Positions 8,408 to 18,951 of a DNA stretch of 64,000 nucleotides are shown here, piece after piece. Numbering within the stretch: position 1 is the first letter of the stretch; each line of letters starts with the position of its first letter. The notes under the pieces are model-generated. The model saw nothing but the letters and a program-made list of their open reading frames with translations. It was not told where the DNA came from and did no database searches. The DNA comes from Thermococcus gammatolerans EJ3 (lineage in GTDB: Archaea > Methanobacteriota_B > Thermococci > Thermococcales > Thermococcaceae), in contig NC_012804.1 in assembly GCF_000022365.1 (NCBI RefSeq), forward strand, positions 1,612,001-1,676,000. The letters are read 5' to 3'. The position numbers and the translations under genes were made by a program.

Positions 8408-10015
8408 ATGCCTGAATTTGGCGTGCTGTCACTGCTCCCACCGCTTGTGGCCATCATACTGGCCATATGGACAAAAAGGGTCGTGCTGGCCCTGTTCGCA
8501 GGAGTATGGGTAGGGGGGTGGATGTTATCCGGGTGGAATCCGATAACCGGAACAACCCAGACCCTGGACTGGATCGTGGCCAGTGCAACCGACGACTGGA
8601 ACGCCAAAATCCTGCTCTTTGACTTTCTGATCGGTGCGGGAGTTGGACTCGTCTATAAATCCGGGGGTGCCCTGGCCATTGGGAGGGCTTTAGCTGGGAG
8701 GGTTCGCTCGAGCAGGGGAGCCTCGTTAATGGGCTGGTTGCTTGGGGTTCTCATATTTTTCGATGACTACGCTAACACGATAATAGTGGGAAACACAATG
8801 AGGCCAATAACGGACAGGACGCGCGTTTCGAGGGAGATGCTGGCTTACATAGACGACTCGACTGCAGCGCCGGTTGCAGGACTTGCGGTGGTCTCAACGT
8901 GGATCGGCTACGAAGTCGGCCTCATAGGGAAGTCCTTTAACGAACTCAACGTTGACTTAACCTCGGTTGGAGGTGCCTATGGAGCATGGATGCACAGTGT
9001 TCCTTTCAGGTTCTACTCAATACTCGCCATAATCCTCGTGTTCATCGTGGCCTACACCCACAGGCACTATGGTGCGATGCTCCACGCCGAGTACCGCGCA
9101 AGGACGACTGGAAAGGTCCTCCGCGACGGTGCGAAGCCGTTGATGACCACAGAGGTTGACCTCGGGATGCCAAAGGAAGGTGGAAGTGTACACCTCTTCG
9201 TCTGGCCGATACTGACGCTGATATTCGTAACCCTCTACGGCATGTGGTACACCGGAGGTGGTGGCAAAGCCTACGCCGAAGGGGGTCTTATGAACGTCCT
9301 CGGAAACTCCGACTCCGCACTCGCACTGCTCTGGGGCAGTTTTGCGATGGTCATCGTTGCCTTCACCCTCGTCCTCGCAACAAAGCAGATGACCATTGAG
9401 GAAGCGGAAGATGCGATCGTCCGCGGCATGAAGCAGATGGTCATAGCCAACACCATACTCCTGCTCGCATGGAGCCTGAAAAACGCGACCGAGGCAGTTG
9501 GAACGTCCTCCTACGTCGTCAGCATTGCAAAGGACGCGGGCATAACCGGGGCGTGGGTTCCGTTGATAGTCTTCCTCATCTCAATGTTCATCTCGTTCAC
9601 AACGGGAACCAGCTGGGGAACGTTCAGCATAATGCTCCCGATAGCGATTCCGCTAGCCTACGGGGTTACGGGTAGCGTTGGCCCGGAGGTCTTCGCTAGC
9701 ATCGGTGCAGTCTTCGCGGGCGGCATCTTCGGCGACCACTGCTCCCCAATAAGCGATACAACGATTATGAGCTCTATGTTCAGCGGTTCCGACCACATAG
9801 ACCACGTTACGACTCAGATACCCTACGCGGTAACGGCATCAAGCGTCGGCTTAATCCTCTACGTCCTCTTTGGCATTGGAGTCAAGAGCTGGATGGTTCT
9901 CCTTCCGCTTGGAGTTCTGCTGCTCATCGGCGCCTGGTACCTCCTGAGCGAGTGGTACGGCAAGAAGTACGGCATACCACACGGCAAGGTGCCGGTGTAC
10001 GTGGTCGAGGAATGA
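8408..10015 (+). CDS. Na+/H+ antiporter, NhaC family
   Basis: A 535-residue multi-spanning membrane protein. The N-terminus LLPPLVAIILAIWTKRVV, the segment FFDDYANTIIVGNTMRP and the late motif GTSWGTFSIMLPIAIPLA are typical of the NhaC/YuiF group of the ion-transporter superfamily. Such proteins exchange Na+ for H+ (some exchange organic acids), helping pH and Na+ homeostasis in an organism that uses sodium bioenergetics. GGAGGTGAG precedes the ATG at 8408 by a normal spacing. It appears to be a single-gene unit: strong TATA upstream and a T-rich stretch downstream. The exact transported ions are inferred from the family. Confidence 0.88.
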   Translation: MPEFGVLSLLPPLVAIILAIWTKRVVLALFAGVWVGGWMLSGWNPITGTTQTLDWIVASATDDWNAKILLFDFLIGAGVGLVYKSGGALAIGRALAGRVRSSRGASLMGWLLGVLIFFDDYANTIIVGNTMRPITDRTRVSREMLAYIDDSTAAPVAGLAVVSTWIGYEVGLIGKSFNELNVDLTSVGGAYGAWMHSVPFRFYSILAIILVFIVAYTHRHYGAMLHAEYRARTTGKVLRDGAKPLMTTEVDLGMPKEGGSVHLFVWPILTLIFVTLYGMWYTGGGGKAYAEGGLMNVLGNSDSALALLWGSFAMVIVAFTLVLATKQMTIEEAEDAIVRGMKQMVIANTILLLAWSLKNATEAVGTSSYVVSIAKDAGITGAWVPLIVFLISMFISFTTGTSWGTFSIMLPIAIPLAYGVTGSVGPEVFASIGAVFAGGIFGDHCSPISDTTIMSSMFSGSDHIDHVTTQIPYAVTASSVGLILYVLFGIGVKSWMVLLPLGVLLLIGAWYLLSEWYGKKYGIPHGKVPVYVVEE

Positions 10016-10033
10016 TTTTCTCTTTTTCCCTCT
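10016..10033 (+). terminator. T-rich terminator after nhaC-family gene
   Basis: TTTTCTCTTTTTCCCTC directly after the stop is a typical archaeal oligo-T termination signal. Confidence 0.5.
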
Positions 10034-10037
10034 AAAC

Positions 10038-10049
10038 CCTTTTAAAAGC
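10038..10049 (+). promoter_or_regulatory. TATA box of pantoate kinase gene
   Basis: CCCTTTTAAAAGC lies 30-41 bases upstream of ATG 10079. Confidence 0.55.
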
Positions 10050-10078
10050 TCCGCTCAACTCCTTCTGGAGGTGATGCA

Positions 10079-10993
10079 ATGCTCGTCAGAGCTTTCGTTC
10101 CAGCGCACATAACTGCCTTCTTTGTCCCGGTCTTTCACGATGATCCGCTCAAAGCCGGCTCACTCGGGGCGGGAATAAACCTAGACAAGGGAACGAACGT
10201 CTTCGCCAGCATAGAAACAGGCACGCTGGAAAGGCACATCCATGTGGCCTTCAACGGGGAGCCCGTGAAGAGGGAAGAGGCCGTCATAAGTTATTCCGTC
10301 GCCGAGAAGATCGTTCCAAAGGATTTCATGGGCGAGGTTGAAATCTGGCAGTACTTTGACTTCCCGAGCGGCTACGGCTTCGGTAACAGCGCGGGGGGCG
10401 CTCTCGGCACGGCTTTGGCACTGAGCTACGCCTTCGGAGGGACGTGGCTCAAAGCGGCCCAAATTGCCCACGAGGCGGAAGTCGTGAACAAAGGCGGTCT
10501 CGGGGACGTTGTAGCCCAGCTCGCCGGGGGAATGGAGGTTAGAGTCAAAGCCGGCGGGCCAGGGTGTGGAGTCGTTGACAACCTCTTCTTCGAGGACTAC
10601 AAGGTTCTGGTCGTTCCCCTCGGAAGGCTCTCGACGAAGGAGATACTCGACGGCGAGGTTGTGAAGGTCATAGAAGTCGAGGGGAGGAAATCTTTGGAGA
10701 AACTCCTGAAGGATCCAACTCCAGAAAGGCTAATGGCCCTCGCCAGAGCTTTCGCCGAGAGAACTGGCCTGCTCACAGGTGAGCTCCTTGAACTGGCGGG
10801 GGAACTCGACAGGGTTCTTAAGAGCCCGAGCTCGATGATAATGCTCGGGAAGGGCCTCTTCGCGCTCGTCCGGGAGAAGGAACTAGAAAGTGCGAAAGCC
10901 CTCCTTGCCGACCTCAATGTACCCTACGACGTGGCGGAGATCCACGAGGGGAAGCCAAAGGTCGGAAGATGGTTTGGGGAGGGATACCGATGA
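10079..10993 (+). CDS. Pantoate kinase (archaeal CoA biosynthesis)
   Basis: A 304-residue GHMP-superfamily kinase. Archaeal pantoate kinase makes 4-phosphopantoate from pantoate and ATP, replacing the bacterial pantothenate synthetase/kinase route; the T. kodakarensis enzyme is characterised. The diagnostic ATP-binding loop is FPSGYGFGNSAGGALGTALA (about residues 95-114), with a conserved N-terminus VPAHITAFFVP and a substrate segment NKGGLGDVVAQ. The ATG at 10079 is preceded by GGAGGTGATGCA. Its stop overlaps the start of a small membrane-protein gene (ATGA), and DNA ligase follows, an order I recall from other Thermococcales. Confidence 0.9.
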   Translation: MLVRAFVPAHITAFFVPVFHDDPLKAGSLGAGINLDKGTNVFASIETGTLERHIHVAFNGEPVKREEAVISYSVAEKIVPKDFMGEVEIWQYFDFPSGYGFGNSAGGALGTALALSYAFGGTWLKAAQIAHEAEVVNKGGLGDVVAQLAGGMEVRVKAGGPGCGVVDNLFFEDYKVLVVPLGRLSTKEILDGEVVKVIEVEGRKSLEKLLKDPTPERLMALARAFAERTGLLTGELLELAGELDRVLKSPSSMIMLGKGLFALVREKELESAKALLADLNVPYDVAEIHEGKPKVGRWFGEGYR

Positions 10994-11214
10994 ACACAAC
11001 GCTGTTCCTGATCGCGGTCGTCTTAATCATCGCGGCCACGTACGCCAACATGAAAAGGGAGCACAAACTCGGCGTTGTACTGTCCGGCACCGCCGGAGGA
11101 TTCGCGGTGTGGTTGCTCTTTTACGGCAAGCTGAACCCCATCTTGGCCTTCGCAATTGGCTTCACGCTCACTGCGATTTTTGAGGCAATGAGGTTCCTTC
11201 CGGGGAAGCGCTGA
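10990..11214 (+). CDS. Small two-to-three-helix membrane protein
   Basis: A 74-residue hydrophobic protein beginning MNTTLFLIAVVLIIAATYA. The ATG at 10990 overlaps the pantoate kinase stop (ATGA) and has GGGGAGGGAT upstream; an upstream in-frame start would sit inside the kinase gene. Three hydrophobic segments are separated by short basic loops (MKREHK, GKLN). No function known. Co-translation with pantoate kinase is likely. Confidence 0.65.
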   Translation: MNTTLFLIAVVLIIAATYANMKREHKLGVVLSGTAGGFAVWLLFYGKLNPILAFAIGFTLTAIFEAMRFLPGKR

Positions 11215-11224
11215 GTTTTTATCC
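11215..11224 (+). promoter_or_regulatory. TATA-like element before DNA ligase gene
   Basis: GAGTTTTTATCCCC lies 30-39 bases before the proposed ligase start. It could equally act as the T-rich terminator of the preceding small gene. Confidence 0.4.
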
Positions 11225-11253
11225 CCTTCACCGTATTTCAGTCGGTGGTGAGA

Positions 11254-12942
11254 GTGGGTGACATGAGGTACTCCGAGTTAGCCGAACTTTACAGGAGGCT
11301 TGAGAAGACCACGCTCAAAACGCTCAAGACGAAGTTTGTGGCGGACTTCCTCAAGAAAACGCCCGACGATTTGCTCGAGATAGTGCCCTACCTGATTCTC
11401 GGCAAGGTCTTCCCAGACTGGGACGAGCGCGAGCTCGGCGTCGGAGAAAAACTCCTGATAAAGGCCGTTTCGATGGCAACGGGTGTCCCCGAGAAGGAAA
11501 TCGAGAACTCGATTAAAGATACCGGCGACTTGGGCGAGAGCGTGGCTTTAGCCCTCAAGAAGAGAAGGCAGAAGAGCTTCTTCAGCCAGCCCCTCACGAT
11601 AAAGCGCGTCTACAACACCTTCGTTAAGGTTGCCGAGGCGAGCGGAGAGGGGAGCCAGGACAGGAAGATGAAATATCTGGCCAATCTCTTCATGGACGCC
11701 GGGCCTGAGGAGGGAAAGTACATAGCGAGGACAGTCCTCGGAACTATGAGGACCGGGGTTGCCGAGGGAATCCTGCGCGATGCCATAGCCGAGGCCTTTA
11801 AGGTAAAGGTTGAGCTTGTTGAGAGAGCTTATATGCTAACGAGCGACTTCGGCTACGTGGCGAAGATAGCGAAGCTTGAAGGGAACGAGGGGCTCTCGAA
11901 GGTGAGCATACAGATCGGGAAGCCGATAAGGCCCATGTTGGCACAAAACGCCGCGAGCGTTAAGGACGCACTCATTGAGATGGGCGGTGAAGCCGCCTTC
12001 GAGATAAAGTACGACGGAGCGAGGGTTCAGGTCCACCGCGACGGGGATAAGGTGATAATCTACTCGAGGAGGCTTGAGAACGTCACCCGCTCGATTCCAG
12101 AGATAGTCGAGGCGGTAAAGGCCTCGCTGAAGCCTTCTAAGGTCATAGTAGAGGGTGAGCTGGTTGCCGTTGGCGAGAACGGTCGTCCGAGACCCTTCCA
12201 GTACGTCCTGAGGAGGTTCAGGAGGAAGTACAACATCGAGGAGATGATTGAGAAGATCCCGCTCGAGCTCAACCTCTTTGATATTCTCTACGTCAACGGC
12301 GAAAGTCTCATCGACACGAAGTTCACCGAGAGGCGGAAGAGGCTCGAGGAGAGCGTCGAGGAGAGCGATAAGATAAAGCTCGCCGAACAGCTCGTTACGA
12401 AGAAGGTCGACGAAGCCGAGGAGTTCTACAAGAGGGCCCTGGAGCTTGGCCACGAGGGGCTCATGGCAAAGAGGCTTGACGCGATCTACGAGCCCGGAAA
12501 TCGCGGAAAGAAATGGCTCAAGATCAAGCCCACGATGGAGAACCTCGATTTGGTCATCATCGGCGCCGAGTGGGGCGAGGGAAGGCGCGCACACCTGCTC
12601 GGTTCCTTCCTCGTCGGTGCGTACGACCCGGAGAGCGGTGAGTTCGTCCCGGTTGGGAAGGTCGGGAGCGGTTTCACCGACGAGGATCTGGTAGAGTTCA
12701 CCAAGATGCTCAAGCCCCTCATCATCCGCGAGGAGGGCAAGTTCGTCGAGATTGAGCCAAAGGTGGTCATAGAGGTTACCTACCAGGAGATACAGAAGAG
12801 TCCGAAGTATAAGAGCGGTTTCGCGTTAAGGTTCCCGCGCTACGTGGCGTTGAGGGAAGATAAAAGTCCGGAGGAGGCGGACACGATAGAGAGAGTCGCC
12901 CAGCTCTACGAGCTCCAGGAGAGGTTCAAGGCGAAAAGGTAA
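11254..12942 (+). CDS. lig: ATP-dependent DNA ligase
   Basis: Seals nicks in DNA during replication and repair using ATP (family also tolerates other cofactors). The three archaeal/eukaryotic ligase I domains are present: a helical DNA-binding domain (about 1-220), the adenylation domain with catalytic lysine in [15 protein letters not shown] (Lys near residue 250), and the OB domain from about 420 with the closing basic tail. I favour the GTG at 11254 because GGTGGTGA lies just upstream and the resulting 562-residue product begins [13 protein letters not shown], the same length and nearly the same start as the T. kodakarensis enzyme; ATG 11263 and GTG 11245 are alternatives. The 3' end overlaps the convergent PrsW-family gene by 17 bases. 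Confidence 0.93.
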   Translation: MGDMRYSELAELYRRLEKTTLKTLKTKFVADFLKKTPDDLLEIVPYLILGKVFPDWDERELGVGEKLLIKAVSMATGVPEKEIENSIKDTGDLGESVALALKKRRQKSFFSQPLTIKRVYNTFVKVAEASGEGSQDRKMKYLANLFMDAGPEEGKYIARTVLGTMRTGVAEGILRDAIAEAFKVKVELVERAYMLTSDFGYVAKIAKLEGNEGLSKVSIQIGKPIRPMLAQNAASVKDALIEMGGEAAFEIKYDGARVQVHRDGDKVIIYSRRLENVTRSIPEIVEAVKASLKPSKVIVEGELVAVGENGRPRPFQYVLRRFRRKYNIEEMIEKIPLELNLFDILYVNGESLIDTKFTERRKRLEESVEESDKIKLAEQLVTKKVDEAEEFYKRALELGHEGLMAKRLDAIYEPGNRGKKWLKIKPTMENLDLVIIGAEWGEGRRAHLLGSFLVGAYDPESGEFVPVGKVGSGFTDEDLVEFTKMLKPLIIREEGKFVEIEPKVVIEVTYQEIQKSPKYKSGFALRFPRYVALREDKSPEEADTIERVAQLYELQERFKAKR

Positions 12943-13711
12943 AGTCCCCCTGCTCAGGAGCGATTGAGGGGACTTCTGGATTTTCCTCCTCCAATCCCGC
13001 TTTCCTTCTTTCCTCGATTTTCCTTTTGCCAAGGACGTATGCGACTTCAAAGACGCGGTTGAGGCTGCTGAAGAGCAGGGCGAAGCCAGCCATAGCCAGG
13101 GGGACAATGAGTATCAGGGCATCCCCCGCCCCAAGGAAGGCAAAGATCACCGGGGCGTCGTAGATAGCGTGCAGGAGGGAGGCCTTGACGTAGCCACCCC
13201 TAAGGCTTCCGTTTACGATGGCAGATTCCAGGGCAATGGCCGTGAGCACAACGTGGACCATGATCACCAGGAACCTCAACAGGGCCGCAATCAGGTTGCC
13301 CATCATCAGGAGGTTAAAGGCATAGAGCACCGCCTCGATGATGCCGAAGTAGAAGGCCCCTCTAACTGCGAAGCGCCATCTGGTGAGTGTATCCCCTTTT
13401 TCAACGACGAAGGGGATGAGCTTGGCCCCTTCCTCAGCAAACCCTATTAGGAGCACGACAATGGAGGCGAGGAGTAAGGAGGAATGCATCGTACCGCTGG
13501 CGATGGCCTCCTTGAGCAGGAAAAAGCCACTTAGTTCAACAATCACAGCAACCACAACGGCGACAAAGCCGTAGGCAAAGCAGCGCCTTTCGCTGACCAT
13601 CGGCAGGACGCGGTCGAGCCTTTCAAACCAGGATAAGCCCCTGATTAGCATTATCGAGCCGAGAACCACAACTAGAAGCACGTAACCCAAAAGGAGAAGG
13701 AGTGAGAGCAT
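12926..13711 (-). CDS. PrsW-family intramembrane metalloprotease
   Basis: A 261-residue protein with about seven hydrophobic helices. The PrsW/CPBP-like motifs are all visible: [13 protein letters not shown] (FxxxE), HVVLTA, and HAIYDAP (HxxxD); these residues form the metal site of membrane-embedded proteases or type-II CAAX-like peptidases. The tail is acidic and proline-rich, extramembrane. ATG 13711 is chosen because GAGGTGG lies just upstream, overlapping the stop of fttA, so it is the third gene of a psmB-fttA-prsW operon. Substrate unknown. The shared operon with a proteasome subunit hints at membrane protein turnover, which is inference. Confidence 0.8.
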   Translation of the reverse strand: MLSLLLLLGYVLLVVVLGSIMLIRGLSWFERLDRVLPMVSERRCFAYGFVAVVVAVIVELSGFFLLKEAIASGTMHSSLLLASIVVLLIGFAEEGAKLIPFVVEKGDTLTRWRFAVRGAFYFGIIEAVLYAFNLLMMGNLIAALLRFLVIMVHVVLTAIALESAIVNGSLRGGYVKASLLHAIYDAPVIFAFLGAGDALILIVPLAMAGFALLFSSLNRVFEVAYVLGKRKIEERRKAGLEEENPEVPSIAPEQGDFTFSP

Positions 13712-13721
13712 GGTTTCCACC

Positions 13722-15668
13722 TCACTTCAACCTTATGGCGTCGAGGTTGTTGGGGGCCCTTGTCGAGAGGTTGAACTTCTTGTGCAGACTGGATGCGAGG
13801 TCGAGGCACTTGTGGGGCTCGCCGTGAACTGTTATGACGCGTTCCGGCCTCGGCCTTAACCGGGCGACGTAGCTTATGAGTTCCCTTCTGTCTGCGTGGC
13901 CTGAGAAGCCGTCTATCGTGTGCACCTCCATGTTGACCTGAACCACTTCCGTCCTGCCATCCTCCCCGACGAGCGGTATCTCGCGTAGGCCCCTCTGCAC
14001 CTGCCTTCCGAGCGTCCCCTCGGCCTGGTAGCTGACGAAGATTATGCTGTTCTTCGGATCGGGGGCGAGCTGCTTGAAGTACTCCACGCTCGGACCGCCG
14101 ACGAGCATGCCCGATGTGGCTATGATTATCGCCGGCTCTCCAGAGTCTATAATGTCCTGCCTCTCGCGCGAGTTGGCGACGCTCTTGAATATTGGGTTGA
14201 GGAACGGGTTGTAGCCCTCGTGGAAGATCTGCTCCCTCAGCCTTCTGCTGAGGTACTCTGGATAAGCCGTGTGAATCGCCGTTGCCTCCCAGATCATTCC
14301 GTCGAGGTAAATCGGAACGTCTATGCCGCCGACGCGCGCGTACTCCTCGAGGACCATCATTATCTCCTGGGCCCTGCCGACGGCCATCGCGGGGATTAGA
14401 ACCTTTCCTCCGCGCTTTATCGTGTGGTGGATGACCTCTATGAGCCTCTTCTCGGCCTCATCGCGGGGCATCTGGTAGTCGTTGCTTCCACCGTAGGTGG
14501 ACTCCATAACGAGGGTCTCAACTCGCGGGAACCTGCTGACGGCGGGCTCAAGGAGCCTCGTTGGGATGAACTTGAAGTCACCGGTTATGGCTATGTTGTG
14601 CAGTCCGTTGCCGATGTGGAGGTGGACTATGGCCGAGCCGAGGATATGACCGGCGTTGTGAAGGGTGAGCCTTATGTCGGGGGCTATGTCCCTGACCTCG
14701 CCGTAGTCGAGGGTTATGGTGTGCTTTATGACCTCCTTTATGTCCCTCGGCCGGTAGAGGGGCTCCATTCCGTTCATGTGCTGGATCTCGATGAAGTCCT
14801 GCTGGAGGAGGGTCATCAGATCCCTCGTCGGGGGGGTGGTGTAAATCGGCCCGTCAAAGAGCTTGTAGCGGAAGAGGTAGGGAAGCATTCCGCTGTGGTC
14901 GAGGTGGGCGTGGGTTATGATTATCGCGTCCAGAAGGCCCTCATCGAGAACGTAACGGAACTCAGGGGCGTCGAAGTGCGGAAACGCTTTGAGAGGATCC
15001 CTCATCGCGGCTATGTTCACACCAAAGTCCACCAGAACGTAGCTCTCATCCGTCTGGACAAGGAGCGCGCTCCTGCCGACCTCGCGGAAGCCCCCAAGGC
15101 CGGTAATCCTTATCCACCTACTCTTGTACTCGGGTTTGCGGTAGATGTTCCTGCCGACCTGCCTCAGGAACTTCCTCCTGTCCTTGCTCTCCGTCTGGAG
15201 GATCTGTCTGATCGAGTAGATCGTCTGACTCTGTATCGGAGGGGTTCTTATCGCCTTCGGTGCCCAGTGAACCTTCTGGGTGATGAGGCGGAGCGTTTCG
15301 CCGTTCTTACCTATCACGAGGCCGGGTTTTCTGGCCTCTATAATGACCTCACCAACGGAGGGGTCGAAGCTTATGTTGGTTATCTCCGCCTCTGGCGGGA
15401 CGATCTGCTTTATCATCTCCTCAGCCTTCTCGGGAGGTATCAGGATGTCCGGATCCGGGCGGACGCTTATCCTCTTCTTGAGCACTTTGGCAAGGTTCCT
15501 TATCAGGTCGCCGTCGCGCATTATTGCCTCGGGGTTCTTGACGTAGATGACCAGCTCAGGCCCCTCGAACTCAACCTCGGTCACCTTCGCCTCTTTTGGA
15601 ACCATCTGGTTGATGACAGCCCTTATGTCCTTGAGTATGTCCTCGACGAAAGTTTCTCTCCTGATCAA
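13722..15668 (-). CDS. fttA: aCPSF1 / FttA, transcription-termination beta-CASP ribonuclease
   Basis: An approximately 648-residue archaeal CPSF73 homologue that cleaves nascent RNA and ends transcription (FttA in T. kodakarensis). Two N-terminal KH domains (second with PGLVIGKNGETLR, about 116-128) precede a metallo-beta-lactamase domain with the zinc motif HAHLDH (about 253-258) and a beta-CASP domain, ending in the C-terminal motif HTIDGFSGHADR and HGE. Start choice: GAGGTGAT sits exactly where an ATG (15674) would begin, so I prefer the TTG at 15668 with four bases of spacing (MIRRETFVED); 15674 is possible. Lies directly downstream of psmB. Confidence 0.93.
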   Translation of the reverse strand: MIRRETFVEDILKDIRAVINQMVPKEAKVTEVEFEGPELVIYVKNPEAIMRDGDLIRNLAKVLKKRISVRPDPDILIPPEKAEEMIKQIVPPEAEITNISFDPSVGEVIIEARKPGLVIGKNGETLRLITQKVHWAPKAIRTPPIQSQTIYSIRQILQTESKDRRKFLRQVGRNIYRKPEYKSRWIRITGLGGFREVGRSALLVQTDESYVLVDFGVNIAAMRDPLKAFPHFDAPEFRYVLDEGLLDAIIITHAHLDHSGMLPYLFRYKLFDGPIYTTPPTRDLMTLLQQDFIEIQHMNGMEPLYRPRDIKEVIKHTITLDYGEVRDIAPDIRLTLHNAGHILGSAIVHLHIGNGLHNIAITGDFKFIPTRLLEPAVSRFPRVETLVMESTYGGSNDYQMPRDEAEKRLIEVIHHTIKRGGKVLIPAMAVGRAQEIMMVLEEYARVGGIDVPIYLDGMIWEATAIHTAYPEYLSRRLREQIFHEGYNPFLNPIFKSVANSRERQDIIDSGEPAIIIATSGMLVGGPSVEYFKQLAPDPKNSIIFVSYQAEGTLGRQVQRGLREIPLVGEDGRTEVVQVNMEVHTIDGFSGHADRRELISYVARLRPRPERVITVHGEPHKCLDLASSLHKKFNLSTRAPNNLDAIRLK

Positions 15669-15678
15669 GCCCATCACC

Positions 15679-16284
15679 TCACTTCAGAACCGGTTCAAGC
15701 TCACGGTAGCCCTCCTTTGTGATCGCGACGACCGTAACTCCCTCGCCGGTGTAAACATCCCTTCTTATGGCGGCCTTAACGGCTCTAACGGCCAGATCAA
15801 TGCCCTCATCAAGGCCCATCCCATCGGAGAAGTTTTCCTCAAGAAGGGCGAGGGCGAACTCCATACCAGAACCGGCCGCGATGAAGCGCTCCTCGGTAAC
15901 GCCTCCCGCGGCGTCTATCGAGTAAAGCCTTGGCTTCACATCGTACCCCCCGATCAAGAACCAGGCGAAGTAGGGGAGGTGTCTGCTCCCGTGCAGAACG
16001 TTCGAAACAAGTGTTGCCAGAGCTTTAACTGACATCTCCCTGCCGACCTTTGCCCTGTAGAGCTTGGCCTCCGCCCTGAGAAGTCTGACGAGACTGAGTA
16101 TGTCGCCAACGAGACCGGCACCGGCTATGGCGAGATGATCGTCTATCTGGAAAACCTTTGTTACCTCCTTTGACGTCACCATGTTGCCCAGCGTTGCCCT
16201 TCTGTCCGCTGCGAGCACGACGCCGTCCCTACACACCACGCCAACGGTCGTGGTGCCCTTCATTGCACTCGGACTCCCGTTCAA
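15679..16284 (-). CDS. psmB: Proteasome beta subunit
   Basis: Catalytic subunit of the archaeal 20S proteasome. A short propeptide ends at Gly before the N-terminal nucleophile ([10 protein letters not shown]); Asp and Lys of the active site appear in AADRRAT and its surroundings, and the later block [14 protein letters not shown] is typical. About 200 residues. The start is uncertain: GTG 16293, TTG 16284 or ATG 16263. TTG 16284 is favoured since GGGGTG lies six bases upstream. The stop overlaps the Shine-Dalgarno of fttA, so the two are one operon. Confidence 0.9.
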   Translation of the reverse strand: MNGSPSAMKGTTTVGVVCRDGVVLAADRRATLGNMVTSKEVTKVFQIDDHLAIAGAGLVGDILSLVRLLRAEAKLYRAKVGREMSVKALATLVSNVLHGSRHLPYFAWFLIGGYDVKPRLYSIDAAGGVTEERFIAAGSGMEFALALLEENFSDGMGLDEGIDLAVRAVKAAIRRDVYTGEGVTVVAITKEGYRELEPVLK

Positions 16285-16346
16285 CAGTAACACCCCTGTA
16301 TGGTCTGTGTAGAACAGAAAAACCTCAAACCCCGGTTTGAAAAAGG

Positions 16347-16359
16347 GGTATTTAAAGAT
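16347..16359 (-). promoter_or_regulatory. TATA box of psmB-fttA-prsW operon
   Basis: Minus-strand AATCTTTAAATACC about 65 bases above the psmB start, in the only gap between the CDC48-type gene and psmB; it would drive the three-gene operon with a leader of about 35-40 nt. Confidence 0.55.
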
Positions 16360-16369
16360 TTCGAAAGGC

Positions 16370-18886
16370 TCAGAAGGTGTAGTAATCGACCCCCCTGGCC
16401 TCCTTGCCGCCCCTTCTCTTCCGGCTCTCCTCGAAGTTCTTGTAGTAGTCGATCATGTAGGGGGTTATGCTGGGCTTGACCTTCCGGAGGGCCATCTCAA
16501 AGTCCCTCCTCGAGACCTTCAGGCTCTCAAGGAACTCCTCCCCCTGCTTTTCCACGATCTCCCTTGGAAGCCTTGAAACGGCCCTCCTGAGGGCTATCAA
16601 CGCCGCCTCCCTGACGAGGGCCTCGATGTCCGCCCCGGAGTAGCCTTCCGTCTTCTTTGCCAGCTCCGCAAGATCCACGTCCTCAGCAAGGGGAACTCTC
16701 CTCGTGTGCACCTTGAATATCTCCAGCCTGGCCTTCTCGTCCGGCGCTGGAACGAGTATCAGCCTGTCAAAGCGCCCAGGCCTCAACAGTGCTGGATCAA
16801 TAATATCAGGTCTGTTAGTAGCTCCAATGACAACGACACCGCTGTTCTCCTGAATACCATCCATCTCAGTGAGGAGCTGGTTGATAAGGGTATCAAGGTG
16901 TCTTCCTCCCTCGTAGCTTCCTCTGGCAGGTGCTATCGCATCGATCTCGTCTATGAAGACAACCGTCGGAGCGGCCTGGCGAGCCTTCCTGAATATCTCC
17001 CTTATCCTTTTCTCAGTCTCGCCGACCCACTTGCTGAGAACTTCTGGCCCCCTGATGGCTATGAAGTTTGCCTCGCTCTCGTTTGCCACAGCCTTGGCGA
17101 GGAGAGTCTTACCCGTTCCGGGCGGACCGTAGAGGAGTATTCCCTTCGGCGGTGTTATGCCGAGCCTCTCAAAGGCCTTGGGATATTTAAGCGGCCATTC
17201 TACCGCCTCCCTGAGTTCCTGCTTCACGTCTTCAAGGCCTCCTATGTCGTCCCAGCGGACGTTCGGAACCTCTATCAAGACTTCCCTAAGGGCTGACGGC
17301 TCGACCATCTTGAGGGCCTCATAGAAGTCCTCCTCCCTGACCCTGAGCTCCTGAAGAACCTCTGGCGGAATGCGCTCCTGCTCCGGACTCACCTTGCCCT
17401 CCTGAATGAGCCTCCTGAGAACGACCATAGCGGCCTCTCTTGCGAGCGCTGCGAGGTCCGCTCCAACGAAGCCGTGCGTCCTGTCCGCTATCCTGTCGAG
17501 CATCCTGTCAATCAGCTTTGCCTTCACTTCGGAGTACAGCTCACCGTTTTTCTTCAAGATCCCCTTGATTTCCTCCTCGCTCTGGGCGGCCTCAATGAGG
17601 GGCCTTATCCCCGCAACTTCCTCGGCGAATTTATCCGTCCTCCCGGCCAGCCTGTCAAGCACCGTCAAGACTTCCTCCTTGTCAAAGGACGGCTCAAGGG
17701 GCATTCCCCTGGTGTGTATCTGGAGTATCTCCTTCCTGCCCTGCTTGTCCGGAACGCCAACCTCAATCTCCCTGTCAAACCTTCCCGGCCTTCTCAGCGC
17801 GGGGTCAATGGCGTCGGGCCTGTTGGTTGCGGCAATGACTATGACCTTGCCCCTGCCCTTCAGACCATCCATCAGCGTCAGGAGCTGTGAAACAACCCTC
17901 TTCTCGACCTCACCGACAACTTCCTCCCTCTTCGGAGCTATCGCGTCTATCTCGTCGATGAAGATGATGCTCGGTGCGTTTTCCTCGGCTTCCTTGAAGA
18001 TCTCCCTGAGCCTCTCCTCGCTCTCGCCGTAGAACTTGCTCATTATCTCCGGCCCGTTGATGGCTATGAAGTGGGCGTTGGCTTCGTTGGCGACGGCCTT
18101 CGCGAGGAGTGTCTTACCCGTTCCCGGCGGACCGTAGAGGAGAACTCCCTTAGGCGGTTCTATTCCCAGCCTTTCAAACAGCTCCGGATGCTTGAGAGGG
18201 AGCTCAACCATCTCGCGGATCTTCTGAATAGCATCGCTCAGGCCACCGATGTCCTCGTATGTGACCTCCGGAATGCTCTCCTCACGTACCTCGACCGCCT
18301 GTGGGAGAACCTCAACCTCGGTGTTATAGGTTATCTGGACAATACCCTTGGGGACTGTGTTCACGACCACGAACTTCAGCTCGCCAAAGCCAATTGGCAT
18401 GGCCTCAAAGAGGCCCCTGATGAGATCATCGAGGGGACTCCCATAATACCCGGTCTCACCCCTGCTGCTCGCGACTATTATGTCCCCCTTCACAACGGGC
18501 CTCCCAAGTAGGTTCTGCTTGACTATGTCCCCAGGTATCTGAAGTATGACCCCCTTCTGGGCCGGGGCCAGGACAACTTTCTTCGCCTCCTGAACCTGGG
18601 CCTTCCTGACCGTCACGTAGTCGCCTATGCTAACCCCCGCGTTCTTTCTGATGTAGCCGTCCATCCTAATGATGTCGAGGCCCCTGTCGTCCGGGTGAGC
18701 GTTAGCCACTATCGCGGCGGTTGAGCGCGAACCTATGAGCTCGACTATGTCCCCGGTGGATACGCCGAGCTTCCGCTGGTACTGCTTGTCGAACCTCACT
18801 ATCCCCCTGCCAACGTCCACCTTCAGGGCCTCTGCAACCCTGAGCTTTATTTCCTCCACGTTCTCCTCGCCTCTCCCAAAGATCAC
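16370..18886 (-). CDS. CDC48/VCP-type AAA+ ATPase
   Basis: An 838-residue double-ATPase of the CDC48/p97/VAT family, which unfolds proteins and feeds the proteasome. An N domain (double-psi barrel plus four-strand barrel, about 1-185) is followed by D1 and D2, each with GPPGTGKT (about residues 252 and 585) and Walker [11 protein letters not shown]. The C-terminal tail is basic and ends YYTF, close to the pore-gate-opening HbYX-like ends of proteasomal ATPases but not identical. Start GTG 18886 is chosen because GGAGGTG lies six bases upstream; TTG 18901 would overlap that site. No intein. Neighbouring psmB suggests joint function in proteolysis. Confidence 0.93.
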   Translation of the reverse strand: MIFGRGEENVEEIKLRVAEALKVDVGRGIVRFDKQYQRKLGVSTGDIVELIGSRSTAAIVANAHPDDRGLDIIRMDGYIRKNAGVSIGDYVTVRKAQVQEAKKVVLAPAQKGVILQIPGDIVKQNLLGRPVVKGDIIVASSRGETGYYGSPLDDLIRGLFEAMPIGFGELKFVVVNTVPKGIVQITYNTEVEVLPQAVEVREESIPEVTYEDIGGLSDAIQKIREMVELPLKHPELFERLGIEPPKGVLLYGPPGTGKTLLAKAVANEANAHFIAINGPEIMSKFYGESEERLREIFKEAEENAPSIIFIDEIDAIAPKREEVVGEVEKRVVSQLLTLMDGLKGRGKVIVIAATNRPDAIDPALRRPGRFDREIEVGVPDKQGRKEILQIHTRGMPLEPSFDKEEVLTVLDRLAGRTDKFAEEVAGIRPLIEAAQSEEEIKGILKKNGELYSEVKAKLIDRMLDRIADRTHGFVGADLAALAREAAMVVLRRLIQEGKVSPEQERIPPEVLQELRVREEDFYEALKMVEPSALREVLIEVPNVRWDDIGGLEDVKQELREAVEWPLKYPKAFERLGITPPKGILLYGPPGTGKTLLAKAVANESEANFIAIRGPEVLSKWVGETEKRIREIFRKARQAAPTVVFIDEIDAIAPARGSYEGGRHLDTLINQLLTEMDGIQENSGVVVIGATNRPDIIDPALLRPGRFDRLILVPAPDEKARLEIFKVHTRRVPLAEDVDLAELAKKTEGYSGADIEALVREAALIALRRAVSRLPREIVEKQGEEFLESLKVSRRDFEMALRKVKPSITPYMIDYYKNFEESRKRRGGKEARGVDYYTF

Positions 18887-18933
18887 AGCTCGCACCTCCA
18901 ATGCTTTTTCACGACGATGATCCTACGACGCAA

Positions 18934-18945
18934 GGGTATAAAACT
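18934..18945 (-). promoter_or_regulatory. TATA box of CDC48-type gene
   Basis: Minus-strand AGTTTTATACCC lies about 50 bases above the GTG start, between this gene and the stop of the RuvX-like gene. Confidence 0.6.
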
Positions 18946-18951
18946 CCTCCG

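Noticed and set aside
14424-15722. 432-codon open frame opposite fttA
   Set aside because: Exact antisense of a recognised gene, with no promoter or Shine-Dalgarno and no family; a product of GC-rich codon bias.
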